Source of the DNA: CAYLHF01 sp964383365 | Lineage (GTDB): Bacteria > Bacteroidota > Rhodothermia > Rhodothermales > UBA10348 | DNA length: 64,000 nucleotides | Reading direction: 5' to 3' | Assembly (NCBI GenBank): GCA_964383365.1 | Contig: CAYLHF010000005.1 | Span: 68,154 to 132,153, forward strand | In this document: one piece after another, positions 27,465-36,356 of the stretch | Layout: each line of letters starts with the position of its first letter | Numbering within the stretch: the first letter of the stretch is position 1 | Position numbers and translations under genes: made by a program | The notes under the pieces: model-generated | Seen by the model: the letters and a program-made list of their open reading frames with translations, nothing else | The model's database searches: none | What the model was told of the DNA's origin: nothing

Positions 27465-28373
27465 ATGAATATTTTAATCACGGGCGCTACCGGGTTTATT
27501 GGGGCTCGCCTCGTAAAGACGCTGTATACGAGAGGTCACCATATAACGGCCCTGGTGCGTAACAGCGAACGGGCAGGGCATCGACTGGGTGGCAGCATCC
27601 ATTTGGTGGAAGCGGGCGATATGTCGGCGCTGACCCACGAAATCGCTTCGTCGGATTCCATCGTAAATCTGGCAGGCGAATCCATCATTGGAGGACGGTG
27701 GACACCGGAAAGGCGGAATCGGATACGAACCAGTCGTATTGATCTGACCGCCCGACTCGTGGACGGCATTGCCCACTCGCCGACGCGCCCCCGGAGCTTG
27801 ATTTCCGCGAGTGCCGTGGGGTACTACGGGGACACCGGGGACAAGCCGGTCTCGGAAGAGTCCCCGGGCGGATCCGACTTCCTTGCAGCATTATGTGCGG
27901 ACTGGGAAGCCGCTGCATTCAGAGCGGCAGAACACGGTGTACGAGTGGTCACCCCTCGAATCGGAATCGTGCTCGGAGACGGCGGAGGGGCGCTCTCGAA
28001 GATGCTTCCGGCATTTCGCCTCGGCCTCGGTGGCCGAATCGGTTCGGGACATCAGTTCATGCCGTGGATTCACGCAGATGACCTCATCGAACTGATCATA
28101 GCGATGATTACCGACGAAGGGTACCGAGGAGTTTTCAACGCTGTGGCGCCGTCTCCGGTCACCAACGCCGCTTTTACGGAAATCCTGGGCCGTGCGCTCG
28201 GGAGAAGGGCGCTTTTGCCTGTTCCAGGTGCCCTACTCCGATTAGCCCTGGGTGAGGCCGCAACACCGCTGATCACGGGCCAGCGCGCCATTCCCGAACG
28301 GATCCTCGAACGGGGCTTTCATTTCAGATTCGATAATCTTGACGAGGCGCTCGGCGCTATCCTGGCCCGGTGA
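27465..28373 (+). CDS. TIGR01777-family SDR epimerase
   Basis: 302 residues, extended short-chain dehydrogenase of the SDR39U1/YfcH type. Seen: MNILITGATGFIGARLVKTL (nucleotide-binding GxxGxxG), IVNLAGESIIGGRWT, SLISASAVGYYGDTGD with the YYG site, RIGIVLGDGGGALSKMLPAF, MPWIHADDLIELI, and FNAVAPSPVTNAAFTEILG. Precise substrate unknown. A broken paralogue is at 20376-20672. Confidence 0.93.
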   Translation: MNILITGATGFIGARLVKTLYTRGHHITALVRNSERAGHRLGGSIHLVEAGDMSALTHEIASSDSIVNLAGESIIGGRWTPERRNRIRTSRIDLTARLVDGIAHSPTRPRSLISASAVGYYGDTGDKPVSEESPGGSDFLAALCADWEAAAFRAAEHGVRVVTPRIGIVLGDGGGALSKMLPAFRLGLGGRIGSGHQFMPWIHADDLIELIIAMITDEGYRGVFNAVAPSPVTNAAFTEILGRALGRRALLPVPGALLRLALGEAATPLITGQRAIPERILERGFHFRFDNLDEALGAILAR

Positions 28374-28441
28374 ATTCCGACGGTCCTCGACCCATCATCA
28401 ACCGGGGGGAGAAGGCATCGTCGAAGACACATCGATCCTGA

Positions 28442-29035
28442 CTAAATATTCGAAATCCAGGGTTTATCGTCGGTTCGAATCATCGATTCGAGGGTGTACT
28501 TCGGACAGATATACGTATCGATAAAATCCAGCAACGAATGGGCGACACCGCGAAGCGCCGTTTCGACCTGGCCATCGGTGCAGGTACCGTCCTCGGTGAA
28601 CGCCTGTTGAACGCCGGCAATGGAAACGGCTCTTGGGAGGGCTATCGCACCCACATGAGAGCACACCCCGCGAAGCTGTTCCAGTGATTTGATGGCTCCG
28701 ATACGACCCGCTGCTACACCGACGAGTGCGACGGGCTTTCCACTCAGAACGGATGGGAACCCGAGGTTTTCAATGATCAGCTTGGCCATAGCGGAATAAC
28801 TACCGTGATATTCCGGCGTTGCGATGATCACACCAGTGGCATCCTCAACGGCATTCTTCAATCGTTCGGAATCTTCAGTCGGAGGTAGACCCGGAAACGA
28901 AAGTGACATTTCGCGGGCATCAAACGATATAACCTCCGCCTTACGGTCACTCAGTTCATCATTGACTATCGAGAGAGCCCGATACGTATAATTATCCGGC
29001 CTATTCGTCGCCGAAATACTGACTATCGCTGGCAT
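28442..29035 (-). CDS. NAD(P)H-dependent FMN reductase
   Basis: 197 residues, flavodoxin-like. Seen: IVSISATNRPDNYTYRAL (phosphate loop), LPPTEDSERLKNAVEDATGVI, ATPEYHGSYSAMAKLIIENL (the PEYxxS flavin site), and GKPVALVGVAAGRIGAIKSLEQL. Probably reduces FMN or quinones. Convergent with the epimerase; downstream of the small Zn-ribbon gene with a 67-bp spacer. Confidence 0.92.
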   Translation of the reverse strand: MPAIVSISATNRPDNYTYRALSIVNDELSDRKAEVISFDAREMSLSFPGLPPTEDSERLKNAVEDATGVIIATPEYHGSYSAMAKLIIENLGFPSVLSGKPVALVGVAAGRIGAIKSLEQLRGVCSHVGAIALPRAVSIAGVQQAFTEDGTCTDGQVETALRGVAHSLLDFIDTYICPKYTLESMIRTDDKPWISNI

Positions 29036-29102
29036 ATAATCTGGATTGAGAAACGGTAATAATTGATTTTCCTAACGCTGACTATCCTGTTCGCTGATCT
29101 GA

Positions 29103-29312
29103 TCAACTCGTGAAGAAGTCAAACACATCTTCGATCGTGCTGCTATCGGCCCGATAGATCTCCGTGAACTTGCACCGCGTACAGGTGACCGTGGTGAACT
29201 TTTTGTTCTGAATGTCAAAAATCTTTGACAGTCCACCCCCGGTCGCGGCAAACTGACCGGTTTCATATTGCCGATTATCACACTTGGGGCATTTCCAGTT
29301 ACTGTGTTCCAT
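29103..29312 (-). CDS. Zn-ribbon protein, DUF2082-like
   Basis: 69 residues from ATG 29312. Two CxxC knuckles, WKCPKCDN at the N-terminus and VTCTRCKFTEIYR near the middle, with GGGLSKIFDIQNKKF between them: the layout of the small putative nucleic-acid-binding Zn-ribbon family. An upstream frame extends to 29366, but the extra 18 residues precede the natural family start and GTGAGG lies upstream of 29312. Role unknown. Confidence 0.85.
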   Translation of the reverse strand: MEHSNWKCPKCDNRQYETGQFAATGGGLSKIFDIQNKKFTTVTCTRCKFTEIYRADSSTIEDVFDFFTS

Positions 29313-29454
29313 GGCTGCAGGCCTCACCGTTGGTTTCGGGTCCGGGAAATATACTCGTTCGACCACTCATTCGCGCATGGCGCCTCGTCAGTCGATGACT
29401 CGTGTTTACCCTGTCCCCGCTGCGCGTGGACACGGGTTCAAATGCTCGGTAACG

Positions 29455-29497
29455 TAAGAAGGCTCCGGGGGACCGTTGTCCCCCCGGAGCCTTCTTA
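29455..29497 (-). terminator. 17-bp perfect hairpin behind tRNA-Glu
   Basis: 29455-29471 pairs with 29481-29497 over 17 uninterrupted bp (right arm CCCCCGGAGCCTTCTTA), with a 9-base loop. It begins one base after the 3' end of tRNA-Glu and so very probably ends the tRNA transcript and helps define its 3' trailer. The arm ends in TTCTTA rather than a long T-run. Confidence 0.85.
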
Positions 29498-29498
29498 G

Positions 29499-29571
29499 TA
29501 GCGCGTACGGGATTTGAACCCGTGTTACCGCCGTGAAAGGGCGGCGTCCTAAACCCCTAGACGAACGCGCC
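29499..29571 (-). tRNA. tRNA-Glu(TTC)
   Basis: 73 nt. On the minus strand: acceptor GGCGCGT pairing with ACGCGCT plus discriminator A, D-arm TCTAGGGGTTTAGGA, anticodon stem GCCGC-CC/GGCGGT around loop CTTTCAC (anticodon TTC), and T-arm ACGGGTTCAAATCCCGT. CCA is not encoded. Downstream of tRNA-His on the same strand, 81 bp apart. Confidence 0.95.
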
Positions 29572-29652
29572 ATGGGAATACGTACCATACAGGATTGTGC
29601 TCGACGCCGTCATCCCGTAAGAAAGAGGCCGAATCAATTGGTCCGGCCTCGA

Positions 29653-29730
29653 TGGGGTGACCGAGGGGAATTGAACCCCCGACCTCCAGGGCCACAACCT
29701 GGCGCTCTAACCGACTGAGCTACGGTCACC
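29653..29730 (-). tRNA. tRNA-His(GTG)
   Basis: 78 nt including encoded CCA. Acceptor GTGACCG pairs with CGGTCAC, with an extra G at -1 opposite discriminator C, the tRNA-His identity pair. D-arm TAGCTCAGTCGGTTAGAGC, anticodon loop TTGTGGC in CCAGG/CCTGG (anticodon GTG), T-arm GGGGGTTCAATTCCCCT. Confidence 0.96.
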
Positions 29731-29746
29731 ATTTTGGTACAGAACA

Positions 29747-29778
29747 GAAATATACCCCGATACTCGTACTTCGGGCAA
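29747..29778 (-). promoter_or_regulatory. Candidate Bacteroidota-type promoter for the tRNAs
   Basis: On the minus strand TTG (29778-29776) is followed after 21 bases by TATATTTC (29754-29747), close to the Bacteroidota -33 TTG / -7 TAnnTTTG consensus (last base differs). The -7 element ends 17 bases before tRNA-His. Confidence 0.45.
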
Positions 29779-29876
29779 CATCTAGGGAAGTGAAGTTTCG
29801 GTTTACAGGCGACGGTCGTTCGCGTGTCGTCGCTGAGGAAATACCCTACAATCCCGGGCATCCAGTTCATCCCGGT

Positions 29877-32228
29877 CTACCGGATGACCGCGATTTTTCC
29901 TCGGGCTGCACCTTCTCCTGCCTTTCCAACCGCCACGACGAGATAGATTCCAGAGTCCACGAGGTCTCCACGTTCATCCCTACCGTCCCAGGTGACACGT
30001 CCACCCCGCCCGGAAATTCGTCGAACGAGAGAGCCGGAGACTGTCACGATCCGGATGTCCGTCTCCTCCACGAGTCCCTGTATCGATACGTCCGGCGAAA
30101 GTCCATTTTCTATCCTGACAGGATTTGGAAATACGAACAGATCCTCTGCCGTCTTTGACGGCGCGACAGCATCGCTCCCGAATGAAATTAATCCGGTTTC
30201 TGTTGAGAAGAAGACACGACCCGAGACATCATCTACGGCAATCGAGAGGATCACGTCGGACAACAACGGAGAATTGTCCCTCGTGAAGTGTTCGACCGGA
30301 GCATAACCACCTTCGACCGATTCGACGAGCCACGCGCCGTCGTTTGTCGCGAACCAGATTCGATTTGCCGGGTCAACAGCCACATCATTTATCGTCAACC
30401 CGAATAACATGAACGTACCCAGGGAACGGTCTGCCCATTGTGGCCATATCGCTGTCGCCGATCCATCGCGAGCAACGACGCCTGTGTTTACGAAGTAGGC
30501 CGGTCCGCTCTCGGTTCCGACCCATACCAGACCATCTCTATCCTCGGCTACTGACGTCACACCAATTGCCGGTAGTCCCTGTCCCGCACCCCCTTTGTTT
30601 CCAAAAAACTGAAATTGATCGTCGGTAGCCAGTGCCGGATCGCCGGTCTCCAGAACCATCACACCGATCGATCGATTGAAGTCATTTTCATCCCGGATAA
30701 TGATCCATTTCTCGTCGAACGAATCGTTGAAAATTCGACCGTAAGCGGTGGACCGACTCGATAGACCGTCTCCGATTTGCGGGCCAAACGCCTGCCAGTC
30801 ACCATTCACCGTTCTTCTGTGGAGCGGAAATCCGGAGCCCCGGGTCGTGACCCACAGATTCCCATCGGAGTCCGAATCGAGTCCTCCAACGATCACGAAT
30901 GAACTCGTCCCTGTCGCCGGTCGTAGCGATGAATTCCCCGGACCATACAGTACAACTTCTCCGTCTGGCGATACGCTGGCTACACCACTCCCTTCCGATC
31001 CTGCCCAGCCCATCCCGGACGCATCGGCGTGTACCCGGGTAAACCGGGATGTACCACTCAGTTCTGTATTGAAATGGGTCGAGAATGTCGTCCACCCACC
31101 GGTTGGATCGAACCGATGGAAACCCGTGTTGGCTGCCGAGGCCCCTCCCGCCCAGAGCGTTCCTGCCTCATCGATATCCAGGTCAGTGAACACGCCTTCG
31201 AACGGACCTGCCGGGATGACTGTAAATTCAGGGTTTATCTGTGTATCTGTCGCTGACGGAGAGGGCGCGGAAACGAGTCCACCCTCCAGATCTCCTACCC
31301 AGAACGTCGTCCCGGAGATGGGAAGAACGGACGTTGGATCCTGCAATCCAGCTATGGAGACAATCCTGGTCTGTCCACCCGGTTCGACCACGATCAATCG
31401 GAATCGCTCAACGCCGATGAGTCGATTCTGGCTTGTACGGAGTTGGGTCACCGCCTCCGAGGTCACAAACAGGCGGGAAAACGTTCCATTCAGTTCCCGT
31501 TTATAGAGGTCCGAGACCGTACCTACAAACAGGCTCCCTTCGAAAAATTGAACGGATAATACCCCGGTGGCCGTCACCGGGAGCCCGATTCGCTCGTTTG
31601 TCCACTGTGTGGGATCCTGAAGATTGGTGGTATGAACCGGTGCGTGAGCTATTCCGTCTTCGGTGGCAGCCCAGAAATTGAGTATCCCGGATTGATCGGG
31701 TCCGACCGTCACGTCGTGTACCGCGGTGGCGGCCGTATTCGTCCCCAGTCTGGTGTATGAATCCCTGACTTCAAGCTTGACAGGGTCGAAGACAACGATC
31801 CCGAAGTTCGTCGATATCAGAAGCGAATCTCCTCGAACACTGATACGATTGATCCCCCGGGCAGAAAACTGCGATGCCCGTTCGATGTCGCGAAACGAAT
31901 CAACTTTACGACTTCCCCAGTCAATCCTGTCCAGGGTTCCATCTCCATAGCCGATCCAGGTCTGCGATCGACGTGGATCAACGGCGACCGTACGGGCGTC
32001 GACGCCATGAAGACCCTCCGCGACTGTGAAGCGGTCTATTTCTCCGCCGGAAACGGTGTATCGATAGACGCCTCCGCGGGTGGCTATCCAGAGCACATCG
32101 GGCGTCCCATCGAGGGCCTGAACCTGTCTGAAAGACGTGTGTGATGTCCAACCCGGTGTCTGCGCTGCAATCGGAGCGTCTGACGTTGCAAGAATCAGAA
32201 TAGCCGTAACCACCCGAATGGATATCAT
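29877..32228 (-). CDS. porZ: PorZ-like beta-propeller protein with C-terminal sorting-type domain
   Basis: 783 residues from ATG 32228 (GGTGGA immediately upstream; the frame is open to 32372). Signal peptide VVTAILILATSDAPIAAQ. Then two propellers built of 40-45-residue repeats (LWIATRGGVYRYTV, TLWAGGASAANTGFHRF, LVWVGTESGPAYFV, IWFATNDGAWLVES), and a C-terminal Ig-like domain (FVFPNPVRIENGL, VTWDGRDERGDLVDSGIY) of the T9SS/FlgD-like type. In Bacteroidota PorZ is the surface component of the type IX attachment complex. No other T9SS gene is in the window. A more general two-component-propeller-like surface protein remains possible. Confidence 0.75.
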   Translation of the reverse strand: MISIRVVTAILILATSDAPIAAQTPGWTSHTSFRQVQALDGTPDVLWIATRGGVYRYTVSGGEIDRFTVAEGLHGVDARTVAVDPRRSQTWIGYGDGTLDRIDWGSRKVDSFRDIERASQFSARGINRISVRGDSLLISTNFGIVVFDPVKLEVRDSYTRLGTNTAATAVHDVTVGPDQSGILNFWAATEDGIAHAPVHTTNLQDPTQWTNERIGLPVTATGVLSVQFFEGSLFVGTVSDLYKRELNGTFSRLFVTSEAVTQLRTSQNRLIGVERFRLIVVEPGGQTRIVSIAGLQDPTSVLPISGTTFWVGDLEGGLVSAPSPSATDTQINPEFTVIPAGPFEGVFTDLDIDEAGTLWAGGASAANTGFHRFDPTGGWTTFSTHFNTELSGTSRFTRVHADASGMGWAGSEGSGVASVSPDGEVVLYGPGNSSLRPATGTSSFVIVGGLDSDSDGNLWVTTRGSGFPLHRRTVNGDWQAFGPQIGDGLSSRSTAYGRIFNDSFDEKWIIIRDENDFNRSIGVMVLETGDPALATDDQFQFFGNKGGAGQGLPAIGVTSVAEDRDGLVWVGTESGPAYFVNTGVVARDGSATAIWPQWADRSLGTFMLFGLTINDVAVDPANRIWFATNDGAWLVESVEGGYAPVEHFTRDNSPLLSDVILSIAVDDVSGRVFFSTETGLISFGSDAVAPSKTAEDLFVFPNPVRIENGLSPDVSIQGLVEETDIRIVTVSGSLVRRISGRGGRVTWDGRDERGDLVDSGIYLVVAVGKAGEGAARGKIAVIR

Positions 32229-32338
32229 TCCACCCATTCGATCCGCGCAAACGGACGCCTTAGAAAACTTCCTCAAGAACGAAAAACCGGTGTTCAATGC
32301 TTCTATCGTAGAATGTTGACGGCAAACGCGAGTCTTCA

Positions 32339-33169
32339 TTATAAGGTCCACTTCTGACTCAGAAAACGCCATTCGGCTTCGTTCATCCCTATGATTCCCA
32401 ATCGATCGTCGTCACTTGCTCTCCATCCATGATAATCAGAACCTCCGGTGATGTCGAGGTCATATTTTTTTGCCAACGTCGAATAATACCCCTCCAGCAT
32501 GTCGTCATGACATGGATGATGAACCTCCACGGCATCTATCCCCGAGGCGATCAGATCGATCACTATTCGATGATCCATCATGTGTCCGGGGTGTGCAATC
32601 GAGAGTTTCCCGCCGGCAGCGTGAACGGTACGAATCACTTCCCTGGCCCCGGGAAGGCGACGGGGAATGAATGTCTGCGTATCCTCAACGAGGTACTTTT
32701 CGAATGCTTCCTGCATGGAACTCGCAACCCCGGCATCCACCAGAAGTCGCGCCAGATGGGGCCGCGTCGAAAGATCTCCTGATCTGCATCGGTTCTCCGC
32801 GTCTTCTGCAACCCGGAGACCACACTCCCTGAAACGTCGGATAAAGTCAAGGGACCTTTCAATTCGCCGCTTTCCCATGTCGTCGAGAAAATCTCCCAAC
32901 GCCGGATCATCAGCATCAAACCCGTAGGCCAGCAGGTGCACCTCTGTCGGCCCCACACCGGAACTGATCTCAACCCCGCTGACCGATACCAGCCCCATTT
33001 CGTCGCAAACACTCCTGACCTCTGCCTGGGCAGAAATGGTATCATGATCCGTCACCGAGATCGCCTGAAGACCTCGTGCTGCAGCCCGCCTCACCACTTC
33101 CGACGGGGAGTGCGAACCGTCCGAGTGATTTGAGTGTATATGAAGATCTGCCGTGATCATGTCATCCAT
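32339..33169 (-). CDS. PHP-domain phosphoesterase
   Basis: 276 residues of the YciV/RNase AM type (3',5'-nucleoside bisphosphate phosphatase). Metal motifs: ADLHIHSNHSDGSHSP at the N-terminus, AISVTDHDTISA, VSGVEISSG, KLSIAHPGHM, and DITGGSDYHG near the end. Cytosolic nucleotide or RNA end processing. Divergent from the HIT gene, 58 bp apart. Confidence 0.93.
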   Translation of the reverse strand: MDDMITADLHIHSNHSDGSHSPSEVVRRAAARGLQAISVTDHDTISAQAEVRSVCDEMGLVSVSGVEISSGVGPTEVHLLAYGFDADDPALGDFLDDMGKRRIERSLDFIRRFRECGLRVAEDAENRCRSGDLSTRPHLARLLVDAGVASSMQEAFEKYLVEDTQTFIPRRLPGAREVIRTVHAAGGKLSIAHPGHMMDHRIVIDLIASGIDAVEVHHPCHDDMLEGYYSTLAKKYDLDITGGSDYHGWRASDDDRLGIIGMNEAEWRFLSQKWTL

Positions 33170-33227
33170 ATGCCGATCAATAGTACCTTCGGGTGCTACC
33201 CACGATTAACGTACCGGATCCAATACA

Positions 33228-33734
33228 ATGAGGCGTCTCTGGAGTCCCTGGCGGGCCGCGCACATCGAAGCGGTCCCTGTCGATGAGGCGAACGTGCGTT
33301 CGATTTTCTCGGAGCTCGCAGCCGAAACGGAGGACGAGAAAAATTTCATTCTGTACCGGGGGGCGCATTTGTTTGTGATTATGAATCTGTATCCCTACAA
33401 CAACGGTCATCTGCTCATTATACCCTATCGAGAGGTCGACGAGTTCACCTCGCTGTCGTCGGAGGAGCAGACGGAAATGATCCGCCTCGTGGACCAGTCC
33501 ATCACGTGGCTTAAAGACGCGCTGGCCCCGGACGGATTCAATGTTGGAATGAATCTCGGGGTCGCCGGAGGAGCTGGCATCCCGAAACACGTACACATGC
33601 ACGTCGTACCGCGGTGGTCTGCCGACACAAACTTTATGGCGGTAACGGCGGAAACAAAAGTCATCCCGGAAGCTGTCGAAGATACCTACAGAAAACTGAG
33701 AAGAGTCATCGTTGAGAGCAGTTCAAACGAATAG
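33228..33734 (+). CDS. HIT-family nucleotide hydrolase/transferase
   Basis: 168 residues, Ap4A phosphorylase-like HIT protein. Seen: RRLWSPWRAAHIE opening, NLYPYNNGHLLIIPYREV, GFNVGMNLGVAGGAGIPKHV, and the histidine triad HVHMHVVPRW. Cleaves dinucleoside polyphosphates or AMP conjugates (family). The 3' end overlaps the start of the flippase-like gene by 23 bp. Confidence 0.95.
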   Translation: MRRLWSPWRAAHIEAVPVDEANVRSIFSELAAETEDEKNFILYRGAHLFVIMNLYPYNNGHLLIIPYREVDEFTSLSSEEQTEMIRLVDQSITWLKDALAPDGFNVGMNLGVAGGAGIPKHVHMHVVPRWSADTNFMAVTAETKVIPEAVEDTYRKLRRVIVESSSNE

Positions 33735-34809
33735 TACCATTGTAGAAGACGACGTCTCTGATGCCCCTGCCCGGGTTGCTCAGGAGCCTTCTATTTCGTT
33801 TCGATCGATACTGTGGCCCATCATTCTGGGCCTCGGCGTGTTATCGGTCATCGGTTATTTCACGTTCGAACCCCGGGCGTTCGAACAGATGATGGAGTCA
33901 CTTAATCCCTGGATTATGTCGGCTGCCCTCGGAAGTGTCGGACTTCGCATTCTGATGGGAGGATGGCGCCTCAGTTTTGTCTCCCATGGGAAACTGTCGT
34001 TTCGGGGAGGTATCAAGGGACAGCTTGCGTGGGACTTCGCCTCGAACATCACGCCCTCCCTCGTCGGTGGCGCGCCGATCGCGGCCTACTACATTGCCAG
34101 AAGCACCAACGAAAAATCAGATTCGCCGGTTCGGATGGGTGAAGTAACGGCGTTTATGATGTTTATCATGCTCCTGGACCAGTCCTGGTTCGCCCTTTCC
34201 GTCCCCGTCATCCTGGTGACAGCAACATTCATGGACGTGATCCCGTCGAGTGCCGGCTCTGTCGGCATGATCACGGCCGTTGTCTACTTTATCATGTTCA
34301 TGGGATGGACGGGGCTGTTTGCCTACGGAACACTCTTCCGCCCGCACCTGCTCGGTCGCGTGGTAGACACGGTCTGCCGCCTACCCTTTCTCCGGCATTT
34401 CCGGGAACGGGTACAGTCTGAAATGGGAGAATACGCGAGCCGGGCCGGTCATATTCGGTCTCAGCCCATCTCGTTCTTCGTTCGCGGCCTCCTGCTGACG
34501 GGCGCCACCTGGATGGCTCGTTACATTCTGGTAGTCTTCATCGTCTGGAGCATCTTTCCCGATGTAGATCAACTCCTCCTCTTCCTGCGCTCCATGGCTA
34601 TGACCGTGGGCTCGCTCGTGATGCCCACTCCGGGAGGCGCGGGAGGAGTGGAAGGGTTGTATGTACTGTTTTTCAAATCCATGATGCCGACTGCGTTTCT
34701 TGCGCCAACACTTTTCGCATGGAGACTCCTCGGCTACTATATCTTCCTGGCCTTCGGGGTGCTGCTGTCCACCCGGCACGTGCAGCGGTCCATTCGAAAA
34801 AAGGATTAG
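33712..34809 (+). CDS. UPF0104 / LPG-synthase-TM-domain flippase-like protein
   Basis: 365 residues with eight or so hydrophobic helices. Marks: LGSVGLRILMGGWRL, NITPSLVGGAPIAAYYIAR, LLDQSWFALSVPVILV, and MTVGSLVMPTPGGAGGVEGL, the conserved PTPGGxGxxE block of the family. Related proteins flip lipids or form the membrane part of MprF; the substrate is not readable. Start overlaps the HIT gene; a start further in is possible. Confidence 0.88.
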   Translation: MRAVQTNSTIVEDDVSDAPARVAQEPSISFRSILWPIILGLGVLSVIGYFTFEPRAFEQMMESLNPWIMSAALGSVGLRILMGGWRLSFVSHGKLSFRGGIKGQLAWDFASNITPSLVGGAPIAAYYIARSTNEKSDSPVRMGEVTAFMMFIMLLDQSWFALSVPVILVTATFMDVIPSSAGSVGMITAVVYFIMFMGWTGLFAYGTLFRPHLLGRVVDTVCRLPFLRHFRERVQSEMGEYASRAGHIRSQPISFFVRGLLLTGATWMARYILVVFIVWSIFPDVDQLLLFLRSMAMTVGSLVMPTPGGAGGVEGLYVLFFKSMMPTAFLAPTLFAWRLLGYYIFLAFGVLLSTRHVQRSIRKKD

Positions 34810-34833
34810 AACACGGTCAACCTCGCCTAGCCC

Positions 34834-35877
34834 ATGTCTGAGCCGGACCTCTCCGTGGAACGCTTCGATCTGGATCGATTCGATTTTCGAAACGTCCACG
34901 CGGATATCCATTTTGCCACGGCCAGTGACCGGTATGCCGGTTGGATCAGACAGATCTACAGCGAAAACTGGACGCCCGCTATTAAATCCAGAAAGAGAAC
35001 GCTGGGCGGGAAAAATTTCGAGGAACGAACGGTTCCGGTTGCGTCAGTGGGAGAATATTTTGATCATTTTGGAGCCCTCGAACTGGATTTTACATTTTAT
35101 CGGACCCTGCTTGATTCCGAGGACAAGCCCACGAGTAACTACTTTGTTCTAGAGCAATACGCAGCATCTGCTCCGGACGGGGCCCGATTCATTCTGAAAG
35201 CACCGCGGCAGGTGACGGCCCGGACCTATCGACGATCGCGGAACGGAAAAACTGAATATGATACCAATCCGGACTATCTGGACAGCTCGATCTTCATGAA
35301 TCGCTTCCTGATTCCGGCGCTGAAACTTCTCGGGTCCGGACTTTCCGGAGTGATATTCGAACAGGAGTATCAACGGAAGGCCGAATCTCCGTCGTCGGTC
35401 GAGTTCGTCAGACAATTGGATCGTTTCATGGACGGCATTGTCGACGAACCCGGTATCCATTTCGAGATCAGATCCCCACACCTGCTCACGCGTCCTTACT
35501 TCGACTGGCTGGAATCCCGGGGGGCCGGTTCCGTATTCAGTCACTGGACGTGGCTTCCACCGCTCTCAGAGCAACTCAGGCGTTCGGACCATCGATTCAC
35601 ATCGTCCAGCAAACAGGTGCTCATTCGGTTGCTGACTCCGCTCAGAATGACCTACGCAAAAGCCTACGAACACGCGTCTCCATTCGACCGGCCGATTCCG
35701 GCTCTGTGTGAAACGCCGCAGGCCAGTCAGATGATTACCGATACGACAACCATCGCCCTGGAGTCGCTCCGTCAGGATCGGGCGGTGACCATCATTTCCA
35801 ATAACCGGGCGTGGGGGAATGCTCCTTCCCTGGCCCAGAAAGTGGCGCGCAGCATCCGAACCGAATTGGAACGGTAA
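34834..35877 (+). CDS. DUF72 (YecE-like) protein
   Basis: 347 residues with a TIM-barrel-like pattern: FATASDRYAGWIRQIYSENW, YFDHFGALELDFTFYRTL, RFILKAPRQVTARTYRR, LKLLGSGLSGVIFEQEY, HFEIRSPHLLTRPYFDW, and the C-terminal ALESLRQDRAVTIISNNRAW, where the family has its NNHY-like end. Biochemical role not established for the family. Starts 24 bp after the flippase-like gene. Confidence 0.88.
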   Translation: MSEPDLSVERFDLDRFDFRNVHADIHFATASDRYAGWIRQIYSENWTPAIKSRKRTLGGKNFEERTVPVASVGEYFDHFGALELDFTFYRTLLDSEDKPTSNYFVLEQYAASAPDGARFILKAPRQVTARTYRRSRNGKTEYDTNPDYLDSSIFMNRFLIPALKLLGSGLSGVIFEQEYQRKAESPSSVEFVRQLDRFMDGIVDEPGIHFEIRSPHLLTRPYFDWLESRGAGSVFSHWTWLPPLSEQLRRSDHRFTSSSKQVLIRLLTPLRMTYAKAYEHASPFDRPIPALCETPQASQMITDTTTIALESLRQDRAVTIISNNRAWGNAPSLAQKVARSIRTELER

Positions 35878-35954
35878 CCCGGGTCGAACGGCCCGAACAC
35901 CGGTGTGAAACCACGCGGGATGAGTATCCGTGTCCGCAGCAGCGCTGACCGACC

Positions 35955-36302
35955 CTACGCCCTTCCGTAGTCGTCTTCCAGCCGAATAATATCATCCTCT
36001 TCGCACCGACCGAGCTGGGTTTCGATGATAATGAGCTCTTCCGTACCATCATTCTGTATACGATGTACTCCACCGATCGGGATGAATACCGTATCACCTG
36101 ATTTCACCCGTTTATCCTCGGCATCCAGCGTAAACACGCCCTCTCCGTTTACAATCACCCAGTGTTCGGCTCTGTGTGCGTGTTTCTGAAGGGAAAGCCG
36201 CTCTCCGGGATGCACAAGAATGCGTTTAAGCCGGTATCCGTCTTCATTCAGATACTCTTCCCATCGCCCCCACGGCCGGTTATCTGCGTCAATCCAATTC
36301 AT
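35955..36302 (-). CDS. Mannose-6-phosphate isomerase-type cupin
   Basis: 115 residues, a single cupin like the C-terminal domain of bifunctional ManC. Seen: RPWGRWEEYLNEDGYRLKRI, PGERLSLQKHAHRAEHWVIV (metal His pair and Glu/His), GDTVFIPIGGVHRIQND, and ELIIIETQLGRCEEDDIIRLEDDYGR. May isomerise a sugar phosphate or act only as a sugar-nucleotide accessory. Confidence 0.92.
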   Translation of the reverse strand: MNWIDADNRPWGRWEEYLNEDGYRLKRILVHPGERLSLQKHAHRAEHWVIVNGEGVFTLDAEDKRVKSGDTVFIPIGGVHRIQNDGTEELIIIETQLGRCEEDDIIRLEDDYGRA

Positions 36303-36356
36303 CAGGTTATGTGCTCATCAGTCATATAAAGGGGAACACTCACGTGTCCCGTCAAG

